A stretch of DNA of 5,552 nucleotides from Alphaproteobacteria bacterium UBA6189 (GCA_002422745.1 DITH01000110.1:1-5552); one strand, 5' to 3'; shown: positions 1-5,511, counted from the first letter of the stretch. A program made the numbers and translations. Notes: a model not told the origin generated them from the sequence alone.

Positions 1-407
1 CCGACATGGTGTTCGGCGCCGATATGATTGCGGGCTTTCCCACCGAAACCGACGCTATGTTCGACAACTCATTGCGGCTGGTCGACGAGGTCGGGCTCAC
101 CTACCTGCATGTATTTCCCTATTCGGCCCGCCCCGGCACGCCGGCCGCCCGTATGCCGCAGGTAAAAAAAGACGTTCGCAAGGCCCGCGCCGCTGCGCTG
201 CGCGCCGCAGGGCAACGGCAATTGGCCCGGCATATCGCGGCGCAAACGGGGCGCACGCTGGAAATCGTCGTCGAGCGCGACGGACTGAGCGGCCATGCGC
301 GTGATTTTACTCCGGTGAAACTAGCCGTTGCGCTGCCCGTGGGGAGCATTCAACGGGTGAAAACGCACCACGCCGATGATGGTGCCGTCTATGCGGAGGC
401 GATATGA
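1..407 (+). CDS. mtaB: tRNA (t6A37) methylthiotransferase MtaB, C-terminal part (5' end outside window)
   Basis: MtaB is a radical-SAM methylthiotransferase that adds a methylthio group to N6-threonylcarbamoyladenosine at tRNA position 37, giving ms2t6A. Only about the last 135 codons are here; the frame is open to the left edge, with bases 1-2 the end of a split codon. Visible are the methylthiotransferase signature ADMIAGFPTET and the segment HVFPYSARPGTPAARMPQV, both typical of the end of the radical-SAM barrel, followed by a basic helix and a TRAM-like RNA-binding domain (from about TGRTLEIVVERDGLSGHARDF to the end). The iron-sulfur cysteine motif would lie upstream of the window. Its stop overlaps the ftsY start (ATGA, 404-407), so the two are probably one transcript and translationally coupled; the pair is a common alphaproteobacterial arrangement. 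The family is clear; the choice of MtaB over MiaB rests on these motifs and the ftsY linkage. Confidence 0.9.
   Translation, partial: DMVFGADMIAGFPTETDAMFDNSLRLVDEVGLTYLHVFPYSARPGTPAARMPQVKKDVRKARAAALRAAGQRQLARHIAAQTGRTLEIVVERDGLSGHARDFTPVKLAVALPVGSIQRVKTHHADDGAVYAEAI
395..399 (+). promoter_or_regulatory. Ribosome binding site of ftsY
   Basis: GGAGG lies inside the last codons of mtaB, 4 bases before the ftsY ATG at 404. It supports this start over later in-frame ATG codons. Confidence 0.75.
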
Positions 408-1300
408 GCTGGTTTTCCAAACTGACCAAAGGGCTGAAAAAAACATCCACCGGATTGACGGAGGTTTTTACTAAAACCAAGCTTGATGCGGCTACGCTCG
501 AGGAGCTCGAAGACCAACTCATCATGGCCGATATGGGCGTGCGCACGGCTGCCGCCATCACGGCGGAGCTGGGGGAGCAACGCCACCAGCGTGACATTGG
601 CGGGGAAGCGCTGCGCGAAGCGCTTGCCGAACGCATCGCAGCGCGCCTGGCACCCTATGCGCAACCTCTGGACATTAGCATGGCAAACCCTTGCGTGGTG
701 CTCGTGGTCGGGGTGAACGGAAATGGCAAAACCACCACCATCGGCAAACTGGCCTACCAGCTAACCCGGCAGGGAAAAACGGTCGCGGTGGTGGCGGCCG
801 ATACGTTCCGCGCCGCCGCGGTCGAGCAACTGGAAGTATGGGCCGATCGCGCCGGGGCGCAATTTACGCGCGGGCCGGATCAGGCCGACCCGGCTTCGGT
901 GGCGTATCAGGGGCTGGAAGCGGCGCTGGCCGCCAAGGTCGACGTGGTCTTCATCGATACAGCGGGACGTTTGCACACCAAAGACAATTTAATGGCCGAG
1001 CTGGCGAAGATCACCAAAGTACTGAAAAAACTCATCCCCGAGGCGCCGCATCACGTGCTGCAGGTGCTCGATGCCACCACCGGCCAGAATGCGCTGGCGC
1101 AGGTGCAGGCATTCCGCGATGTCGCGGGCGTCAGCGGGTTGGTGGTCACCAAGCTCGACGGTACGGCCAAAGCCGGGATTGTAGTGGCGCTGGCCGAGCA
1201 GTTCCACCTGCCGATTCATGCCATTGGTATCGGCGAGGGGGCCGATGATTTGCAGCCCTTCACCGCCGACGAATTTGCTCGCGCATTGGTAGGAAATTAA
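404..1300 (+). CDS. ftsY: Signal recognition particle receptor FtsY (SRP GTPase)
   Basis: FtsY is the membrane-associated receptor that docks the SRP-ribosome complex at the Sec translocon for co-translational insertion of membrane proteins; it and Ffh activate each other's GTP hydrolysis. The protein has 298 residues: a short basic, lysine-rich N-terminus (SWFSKLTKGLKK) that can serve as the membrane-targeting helix, an N domain to about residue 90, and the G domain. G-domain motifs in order are the P loop GVNGNGKTTT (103-112), the SRP-GTPase insertion motif DTFRAAAVEQL (133-143), DTAGR (185-189), the guanine-specificity motif TKLDGTAKAG (249-258) and the closing GIGEGADDLQPF. All key residues are intact. 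It lacks the long acidic A domain of E. coli FtsY, as is usual in alphaproteobacteria. The last base of its TAA is position 1300, and the convergent rhodanese ends inside the same TTAA. Confidence 0.97.
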   Translation: MSWFSKLTKGLKKTSTGLTEVFTKTKLDAATLEELEDQLIMADMGVRTAAAITAELGEQRHQRDIGGEALREALAERIAARLAPYAQPLDISMANPCVVLVVGVNGNGKTTTIGKLAYQLTRQGKTVAVVAADTFRAAAVEQLEVWADRAGAQFTRGPDQADPASVAYQGLEAALAAKVDVVFIDTAGRLHTKDNLMAELAKITKVLKKLIPEAPHHVLQVLDATTGQNALAQVQAFRDVAGVSGLVVTKLDGTAKAGIVVALAEQFHLPIHAIGIGEGADDLQPFTADEFARALVGN

Positions 1301-1830
1301 GACCGGCGACGGTTCCACGGCATGCGGGCCAATAGCACCAACAGGCCACAAAAACCTGTAAGCCCGGCGAGGATCAAGCCAATACCGAAAAGTCCGGTGA
1401 GTAGAAATAATTCCGGGATGGTAAGCGCAAATCCCGTGATGCTGCTCAGCAATAATATAGTGCCCACGACCAGTTGGGCCTGCCGGTCGAGCGGAAGTAT
1501 GGTACGGCCACTGCCTTCGAGGCCATAACCGGCGGCGACCCAGCTATCGATGCCGCCCTCAAGATTAAATACGGTTAACGACGGATTTTCCGACAAGATG
1601 ATGCCGCAGGCCGATTCACCGCGTCGACCCAGTTTGCATTGCATGACAAGCTTTTTGCCATGCAAGGGCGGCAGCACCGCTGAACGTATGCCACTTAATG
1701 GCTGGGAAATAGCACCGGGGATGTGACCGGCGGCAAATTCCGCTGGCTCGCGCACATCCACAAGTGTCACCTCGCCTGCATCAAGCCAAGATTTTAACTG
1801 TTGAGCCGAGATAGGGGTAGGCGACGACAT
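1297..1830 (-). CDS. ygaP: YgaP-type membrane rhodanese (rhodanese domain plus DUF2892 membrane hairpin)
   Basis: A 177-residue thiosulfate:cyanide sulfurtransferase-like protein anchored in the inner membrane. Residues 5-105 form one rhodanese domain: VDVREPAEFAAGHIPGA (24-40) is the standard first motif, and the active-site loop starts at Cys65 (MQCKLGRRGESA), the residue expected to carry the persulfide. EGGIDSWVAAGY closes the domain. Residues 112-173 match the DUF2892/YgaP membrane domain: LDRQAQLVVGT, two hydrophobic segments (about 118-135 and 142-168), AGLTGFCG with Cys161, and the terminal MPWN. E. coli YgaP is about the same length with the same two parts. The ATG at 1830 has a GGAGA ribosome binding site. 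It follows the ArsR-family repressor by 28 bases on the same strand, as ygaP follows ygaV. A probable operator copy precedes it. Role inferred: sulfane-sulfur transfer or detoxification under control of the repressor. Confidence 0.93.
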   Translation of the reverse strand: MSSPTPISAQQLKSWLDAGEVTLVDVREPAEFAAGHIPGAISQPLSGIRSAVLPPLHGKKLVMQCKLGRRGESACGIILSENPSLTVFNLEGGIDSWVAAGYGLEGSGRTILPLDRQAQLVVGTILLLSSITGFALTIPELFLLTGLFGIGLILAGLTGFCGLLVLLARMPWNRRRS

Positions 1831-1835
1831 GGTAT

Positions 1836-1840
1836 TCTCC
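1836..1840 (-). promoter_or_regulatory. Ribosome binding site of the rhodanese gene
   Basis: Read on the minus strand, GGAGA stands 5 bases before the ATG at 1830. It directly abuts the operator-like inverted repeat at 1840-1855. Confidence 0.8.
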
Positions 1841-1861
1841 TTAGTGATTTCTAAGATATTA
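1840..1861 (-). promoter_or_regulatory. Second operator-like inverted repeat, between repressor and rhodanese
   Basis: Bases 1840-1855 read CTTAG-N6-CTAAG, a perfect 5-base inverted repeat. On the minus strand the longer element AATATCTTAG...CTAA (20 bases, 1861-1842) matches 17 of 20 bases of the plus-strand element at 2184-2203 in the divergent promoter. The element begins within the repressor's TAA stop codon and ends at the rhodanese ribosome binding site. A TAATAT at 1861-1856 could act as a -10 box, but I see no good -35, so a local promoter is uncertain. Binding of the same repressor is inferred from the sequence match. Confidence 0.6.
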
Positions 1862-2176
1862 AGCCGGACGACAATAAATAAGATATAAGGTTGCTAGCAA
1901 GGCGTGAACTTCTGGACTCGCCAGCTGGTAATAAACAAACTGCCCTCGTTTATCGCATGCCACCAGCCCGTTTTTACGTAAGCGATGGAGGTGTTGGGAA
2001 AGTGCAGAGTGTGATAAAGCGGTTATCTGCGACAGGCTTCCAGCCGACTTCTCTCCTTCGACCAAGGCGCAAAGAATGAGCAGACGCTTGGCGTTTGCCA
2101 GCTCTTTCAGCATGGTCTCGGCCGCTGCGGCGTTGGCCTGCATTTGATGGATTGAGTGCGAGTGCAGTGCTTTCAT
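1859..2176 (-). CDS. ygaV: ArsR-family repressor, BigR/SqrR/YgaV-type persulfide sensor
   Basis: A 105-residue winged-helix repressor. The core has LKELANAKRLLILCALVEGEKSA, then the recognition helix region ALSHSALSQHLHRLRKNGLV (about 53-72) and a wing DKRGQFVYYQL (75-85). The metal-binding cysteine motif of classical ArsR (ELCVC) is absent. Instead there are Cys36 in LILCALVEGE and Cys102 in YLIYCRPA, 66 residues apart. From family knowledge this is the place and spacing of the redox pair in SqrR (Cys41/107), BigR and YgaV, which form an intramolecular disulfide or polysulfide bridge on exposure to sulfane sulfur and leave DNA. The ATG at 2176 is chosen because the family alignment begins shortly after it; the frame stays open to 2572, but that part is antisense to the AhpD-like gene. 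No Shine-Dalgarno precedes the ATG, and the predicted transcript start is almost on it, so a leaderless message is likely. Met12 is an alternative start. Confidence 0.88.
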   Translation of the reverse strand: MKALHSHSIHQMQANAAAAETMLKELANAKRLLILCALVEGEKSAGSLSQITALSHSALSQHLHRLRKNGLVACDKRGQFVYYQLASPEVHALLATLYLIYCRPA

Positions 2177-2178
2177 AA

Positions 2179-2206
2179 TTGACAATATCTTAGTAAATAC
2201 TAAAAT
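2179..2206 (+). promoter_or_regulatory. Sigma70-type promoter of the AhpD-like gene
   Basis: A perfect -35 TTGACA (2179-2184), a 16-base spacer and -10 TAAAAT (2201-2206, 5 of 6 consensus). Transcription should start near 2213, giving a leader of about 30 bases to the ATG at 2243. It lies face to face with the repressor promoter on the other strand. Confidence 0.65.
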
Positions 2207-2212
2207 AGTCAA
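2184..2212 (-). promoter_or_regulatory. Sigma70-type promoter of the repressor-rhodanese operon
   Basis: On the minus strand, -35 TTGACT (2212-2207, 5 of 6), a 17-base spacer and -10 GATATT (2189-2184, 4 of 6). The expected start, about 7 bases further on, is near 2177, next to the repressor ATG at 2176. Its -35 abuts the other promoter's -10, and its -10 overlaps the other's -35 by one base. Confidence 0.6.
2190..2203. promoter_or_regulatory. Operator in the divergent promoter (TTAGTA-AA-TACTAA)
   Basis: A perfect inverted repeat of 6-base arms around AA, filling the spacer shared by both promoters. A repressor dimer here would block both directions. Imperfect outer arms TTGAC (2179-2183) and GTCAA (2208-2212) are the two -35 boxes. 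The TTAG-N6-CTAA pattern recurs with the same spacing at 1841-1854. Autoregulation by the adjacent ArsR-family protein is the natural reading, but it is inferred. Confidence 0.7.
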
Positions 2213-2232
2213 GTGAAACAACCTTTCCAAAT

Positions 2233-2236
2233 GGAG
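2233..2236 (+). promoter_or_regulatory. Ribosome binding site deciding the AhpD-like start
   Basis: GGAG lies 6 bases before the ATG at 2243. It favours this ATG over the in-frame ATG at 2231, whose own codon overlaps the site, and over the GTG at 2213, which coincides with the predicted transcript start. Confidence 0.6.
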
Positions 2237-2242
2237 CTGCCA

Positions 2243-2599
2243 ATGCAAAAATCTTATCCCGACTTTACCAAAGCAATCTCGGCGAACCTCAAAACGCTTC
2301 GCAAGGATATTCCCGATGTGATGCAGGGCTTCGCCGCCTTGGCGGGGGCTGCGACGAAAGATGGCGCGCTGGATAAAAAAACCAAAGAGCTGATTGCGCT
2401 GGCGCTGGGAGTGGCGGCGCGGTGCGATGGTTGCATCGGATTTCATGCGGAAGCATTGGTGAAACTGGGCGCCACCCGCGCAGAGGTAGAGGAAACGCTG
2501 GGTATGGCCATTTACATGGGCGGTGGCCCCTCGTTGATGTACGCGGCCGATGCCATCGCCGCCTACGAGCAATTCAGTGGTAGCGAGCCTGGCGCCTGA
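2243..2599 (+). CDS. AhpD-like carboxymuconolactone decarboxylase family protein (thiol oxidoreductase)
   Basis: A 118-residue, all-helical protein of the CMD/AhpD family (single domain). The redox centre is complete: Glu49 (TKELIALALGVAARC), Cys61 and Cys64 in CDGC, and His68 in GFH. This reproduces the Glu-x11-Cys-x2-Cys-x3-His spacing of the AhpD active site, so a CxxC thiol-disulfide or peroxidase-type activity is far more likely than true carboxymuconolactone decarboxylation, whose enzymes lack the cysteine pair. AREVEETLGMAIYMGGGPSL-like helices and a Tyr-rich end follow the usual family pattern. No signal peptide is seen; it should be cytoplasmic and form oligomers. It is divergent from the YgaV-type repressor and shares its operator, so it is probably controlled by it. 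Its substrate cannot be told: an organic hydroperoxide, a persulfide or a protein disulfide are all open. No AhpC-like partner is in the window. Confidence 0.88.
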   Translation: MQKSYPDFTKAISANLKTLRKDIPDVMQGFAALAGAATKDGALDKKTKELIALALGVAARCDGCIGFHAEALVKLGATRAEVEETLGMAIYMGGGPSLMYAADAIAAYEQFSGSEPGA

Positions 2600-2725
2600 G
2601 GAGCAAAAACCGGTTAGTTCGAGTCGGTTGCCCTGTTTATGCGCTAACCACGCGGAAAGCTTAGTGTTTTCCTGCCACAGAAGCTACGATGCTGGCAGCA
2701 AACTTAACGCAATTTTAGGAAATTC

Positions 2726-2754
2726 TTGGTATCCTTCCTGAAGCGGCGTAGAAT
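2726..2754 (+). promoter_or_regulatory. Probable promoter of the virB operon
   Basis: -35 TTGGTA (2726-2731, 4 of 6), a 17-base spacer and -10 TAGAAT (2749-2754, 5 of 6). Transcription would start near 2761 and leave a leader of about 54 bases before virB3. The -35 lies between the imperfect inverted arms TTAGGAA (2715-2721) and TTCCTGAA (2735-2742), a possible regulator site. The strong CTTAG-N6-CTAAG element is not present here, so the secretion genes do not appear to share the repressor. Confidence 0.5.
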
Positions 2755-2802
2755 GCAGCCTATTTGCAGGGAAAAACAGCCGGATAGAGTCGGTTCAACA
2801 AA

Positions 2803-2808
2803 AGGGGA
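2803..2808 (+). promoter_or_regulatory. Ribosome binding site of virB3
   Basis: AGGGGA with a 6-base gap to the ATG at 2815. It fixes the virB3 start. Confidence 0.7.
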
Positions 2809-2814
2809 AATCGC

Positions 2815-3111
2815 ATGAGTGGGGGACGCCTGCGTGCTGATCCGTTATTTCAGGGCCTTGCCCGGCCACCCATGATCATGGGGGTGAGCTACACCTACTT
2901 CGTCTTGAACGCCATGATCACCGTGATCATGTTCATCAACACCAAATCGTTTCTGGCTTTTCTCGTCGGCGTGGTGATCCACCTGTTCGGCTACTTGCTG
3001 TGCATGCGCGAACCGCGTGCGGTGGAACTATGGATGCTGCGTATGCGCTTCGGATTCCGCAGCTGGAATCGCCGCTATTACCACCACACCAACTCTTACG
3101 ACGTGTATTGA
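2815..3111 (+). CDS. virB3: Type IV secretion system inner-membrane protein VirB3
   Basis: VirB3 is a small inner-membrane subunit that partners the VirB4 ATPase at the base of the type IV secretion machine. The 98-residue protein has the family's N-terminal pattern DPLFQGLARPPMIMGVSY, in which a short polar start with the LF-x-G-x-x-RP motif leads into two adjacent membrane segments (about 21-41 and 45-63). A basic, aromatic-rich tail follows (MRMRFGFRSWNRRYYHH), likely cytoplasmic. Length and layout are normal for the family, and it is not fused to VirB4. It is the first gene of the locus: neither a VirB1 transglycosylase nor a VirB2 pilin precedes it, and only three bases separate it from virB4. 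That order (virB3-virB4 leading the cluster) is characteristic of Rickettsiales rvh clusters, where the pilin genes lie elsewhere. Confidence 0.93.
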   Translation: MSGGRLRADPLFQGLARPPMIMGVSYTYFVLNAMITVIMFINTKSFLAFLVGVVIHLFGYLLCMREPRAVELWMLRMRFGFRSWNRRYYHHTNSYDVY

Positions 3112-3114
3112 TCG

Positions 3115-5511
3115 ATGTTGCTTAAGCCGCTAAAGCGCCGCGCTGTTTCGAAAGACCTCTATGCCAGACGCGAAGTCTCGGCCTCGGAATTCATTCCGTA
3201 CGACCATCACTGGGACAAGGAAACCATCGTCACCAAAAACCGTGAGCTGCTACAGGTCATCAAAGTTGATGGCTTCTCGTTCGAAACGGCCGACGACGAC
3301 GTGGTCGACATGAAAAAAATGGTCCGCAACTCGCTGTATAAGTCGATGGCGGAGGGCACGTTCGCGCTGTATTTCCACATGATCCGCCGCCGCCAAAGCG
3401 CCTATCCGGGCGGCGAGCAGCCGCCGGGCTTTGCCAAATACGTCGACGATAAATGGCGCAACAAGCATCACGCAAAAAGCACCTTCGTCAACGATCTGTA
3501 CATCACCGTCATCCGCAAGCACGACACGCGCGGCGCGGCTAAGCTTGAGAATCTATTCCAGACGGTCGAGAACACCGCCAACAAAGAGGCCGACGCCACC
3601 CAGCTGCACGAGATGCATAAGGAGCTTAAAGAATCGATCTACCGCGTGCTGGCCACCTTCAAGGATTATGGCGCACGGGTGCTCACCACCCGCATGGGCG
3701 AGTACGGTCCGATCTCCGAGCCGCTTGAGTTTTTAGGACGTCTGGTGAATGCCGGGGAAACCCAGCCCATGCTGCTGCCAAGCATCGACATCGCCAGCTA
3801 CCTGCCCATTAACCGGCTCTATTTCGGCAACCGCGCGATCGAAATCCGCACGCCAACCGGCACTAAATATGCTGGGCTGATCAGCATCAAGGAATATGCG
3901 CCGCACACGGCCGCAGGCATTATGGATGCGTTTTTACAGCTGCCGTTCGAGTTCACGATTTCGCAATCCTACCAGTTCGAAAACCGCCAGAGCAATATCG
4001 GCGCAATGCAGCTTCAGCAGCGCCGCATGATGCAGTCGCAGGACGTGGCGGTAAGCCAGGTGAATGAAATTTCTGCCGCGCTCGACATGGCGATGTCTGG
4101 CCATATCGCCTTTGGCGAACACCACATGACTATTCTGTGTGTGGAGGATAGTTTAAACGGGCTTGAAGGCGCGCTTTCCATGGTCATTGCCGAGCTGGTG
4201 AATGTCGGTATTAACCCGGTGCGCGAGAAGCTGGTGCTCGAGCAATGTTTCTGGGCGCAGCTACCGGCGAATTTCGATTTCATCGGTCGCAAGGCTAAAA
4301 TCAATACGTTGAATATTTCCGGTTTCGCCGCGATGCATAATTACCCCGTCGGGCGCGAGAAGGGCAACCACTGGGGCGATGCGGTCACGGTATTCGACAC
4401 CACCTCCGGCACGCCATACTTCTTCAATTTCCATGCGCGCGATGTCGGCCACACCACCATTATCGGCCCGACCGGGGCCGGTAAAACAGTGCTGATGAAT
4501 TTCCTCTGTGCACAATCACAGAAATTCAAATGCCGCATGTTCATGTTCGACAAAGACCGCGGCGCCGAAATTTTTGTTCGCGCCCTTGGCGGTAAATATA
4601 CCCATATCGATCCGTCGCGCACCTGCCAGTTCAACCCGCTGCAACTTGACGACACTTTGGAAAATCGCGGCTTCATCGCCGAATGGCTGGCCTCGCTCGT
4701 AATGCAAAACGATGAGCCCGTCAGTGCCGACGAAATGGAAACCATCACCGCCGCGATCGACGGCAACTACAAACTCGATAAGTCCGATCGCGTGCTGCAT
4801 AACATTGCGCCGTTTTTTGGACTGGAAGGGCCGGGCAGCCTGGCATCGCGTCTTAAGCAGTGGCATTCCGGCGGGCGTTACGCGGCGATTTTCGACAATG
4901 TGCACGATGTGGTCGACTTCCATTCCGACACGCTGTTTGGTTTCGAGATGGGTGACGTGCTGGCCAACCGCGTCTGCCTGGTGCCGGTGTTGCTTTACCT
5001 GTTTCACCGTATCCAGATTTCACTCGACGGCACCCCGACCATGATCGTGCTTGATGAGGCGTGGGCGCTGGTCGATAACCGCATCTTTGCGGCTAAAATC
5101 AAGGATTGGCTAAAAACGCTGCGGAAGCTGAATGGTATGGTGGTGTTCGCCACCCAGTCGGTCGAGGATGCGGTCAACTCCTCCATTTCCGATACGTTGA
5201 TCCAGCAGACGGCGACCCAGATTTTCCTGCCAAATCCGAAAGCAACCGAGCCTTACCGCAAAGCATTCATGCTGTCGGAACGCGAATTCAACCTCCTGAA
5301 AAACACCGACCCCGCCACCCGTTATTTCCTGGTGAAACAGGGCAAGGACGTAGTGATCGCGCGGATCGATCTTTCAGGCATGGACGACGTCATCAATGTG
5401 CTCTCCGGACGCGCCGAGACGGTGGCGATTCTCGATGAGGTGCGTGCCCAGGTGGGCGACGACCCGGTTGATTGGCTACCGGTATTCAACCAACGGGTAA
5501 AAAAAGCGTGA
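3115..5511 (+). CDS. virB4: Type IV secretion system ATPase VirB4
   Basis: VirB4 is the largest ATPase of the type IV secretion system, a cytoplasmic hexamer at the inner membrane that powers assembly and substrate passage. This copy has 798 residues, the usual length. The N-terminal CagE/TrbE/VirB4 domain covers about 180-390 (for example LISIKEYAPHTAAGIMDAFLQ). The C-terminal RecA-like ATPase domain has Walker A GPTGAGKT (451-458), FDKDRG (478-483), Walker B MIVLDEAW with Asp647 and Glu648, and ATQS (679-682), followed by TATQIFLPNPKATEPYRKAFMLSE and the end segment VLSGRAETVAILDEVR. All nucleotide-handling motifs are intact, so it should be active. From memory, the sequence resembles rickettsial VirB4 along its whole length. 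No Shine-Dalgarno is seen before the ATG, only 3 bases after the virB3 stop, which suggests coupling to virB3 translation. The next start overlaps its stop codon. Confidence 0.96.
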   Translation: MLLKPLKRRAVSKDLYARREVSASEFIPYDHHWDKETIVTKNRELLQVIKVDGFSFETADDDVVDMKKMVRNSLYKSMAEGTFALYFHMIRRRQSAYPGGEQPPGFAKYVDDKWRNKHHAKSTFVNDLYITVIRKHDTRGAAKLENLFQTVENTANKEADATQLHEMHKELKESIYRVLATFKDYGARVLTTRMGEYGPISEPLEFLGRLVNAGETQPMLLPSIDIASYLPINRLYFGNRAIEIRTPTGTKYAGLISIKEYAPHTAAGIMDAFLQLPFEFTISQSYQFENRQSNIGAMQLQQRRMMQSQDVAVSQVNEISAALDMAMSGHIAFGEHHMTILCVEDSLNGLEGALSMVIAELVNVGINPVREKLVLEQCFWAQLPANFDFIGRKAKINTLNISGFAAMHNYPVGREKGNHWGDAVTVFDTTSGTPYFFNFHARDVGHTTIIGPTGAGKTVLMNFLCAQSQKFKCRMFMFDKDRGAEIFVRALGGKYTHIDPSRTCQFNPLQLDDTLENRGFIAEWLASLVMQNDEPVSADEMETITAAIDGNYKLDKSDRVLHNIAPFFGLEGPGSLASRLKQWHSGGRYAAIFDNVHDVVDFHSDTLFGFEMGDVLANRVCLVPVLLYLFHRIQISLDGTPTMIVLDEAWALVDNRIFAAKIKDWLKTLRKLNGMVVFATQSVEDAVNSSISDTLIQQTATQIFLPNPKATEPYRKAFMLSEREFNLLKNTDPATRYFLVKQGKDVVIARIDLSGMDDVINVLSGRAETVAILDEVRAQVGDDPVDWLPVFNQRVKKA

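Larger units (their letters stand above)
2600..2814. other. Intergenic region between the AhpD-like gene and virB3
   Basis: No convincing gene or RNA is seen in these 215 bases. They hold the likely virB promoter near the right end. Two loose inverted repeats, GGTTAG/CTAACC (2612-2617/2644-2649) and CTGCCA/TGGCAG (2672-2677/2693-2698), have long loops and no adjacent T tract, so no terminator for the AhpD-like gene is called. A 9-base direct repeat GAGTCGGTT occurs at 2621-2629 and 2787-2795. Confidence 0.5.

Noticed and set aside
2213..2242. Upstream GTG (2213) or ATG (2231) start for the AhpD-like gene
   Set aside because: GTG 2213 coincides with the predicted transcript start and the ATG at 2231 overlaps the Shine-Dalgarno; GGAG with a 6-base gap favours 2243, where family similarity also begins.
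1859..2572. Long 237-codon form of the ArsR-family repressor, starting at 2572
   Set aside because: The extra N-terminal part is antisense to the AhpD-like gene and to the promoter region, has no family resemblance, and the ArsR domain begins just after 2176.
2610..2630. tRNA T-arm-like sequence (GTTCGAGTC-like) after the AhpD-like gene
   Set aside because: No acceptor, D or anticodon stems fit around it and the stem pairing is poor; not a tRNA and no good evidence for an attachment site.
2660..2672. CTTAGTG half-site resembling the repressor operator upstream of virB3
   Set aside because: The opposite half CTAAG is missing and it is about 65 bases upstream of the predicted -35; too weak to claim virB control by the repressor.
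2672..2698. CTGCCA/TGGCAG hairpin as terminator of the AhpD-like gene
   Set aside because: Only 6 base pairs with a 15-base loop and no T tract after it.
2550..2741. Small 63-codon plus-strand frame across the intergenic region
   Set aside because: Overlaps the end of the AhpD-like gene, has no ribosome binding site, and its product has no recognisable features.
3250..5007. Several antisense frames of 60-163 codons inside virB4
   Set aside because: They are shadows of the strongly coding, motif-complete virB4 frame in GC-rich DNA.
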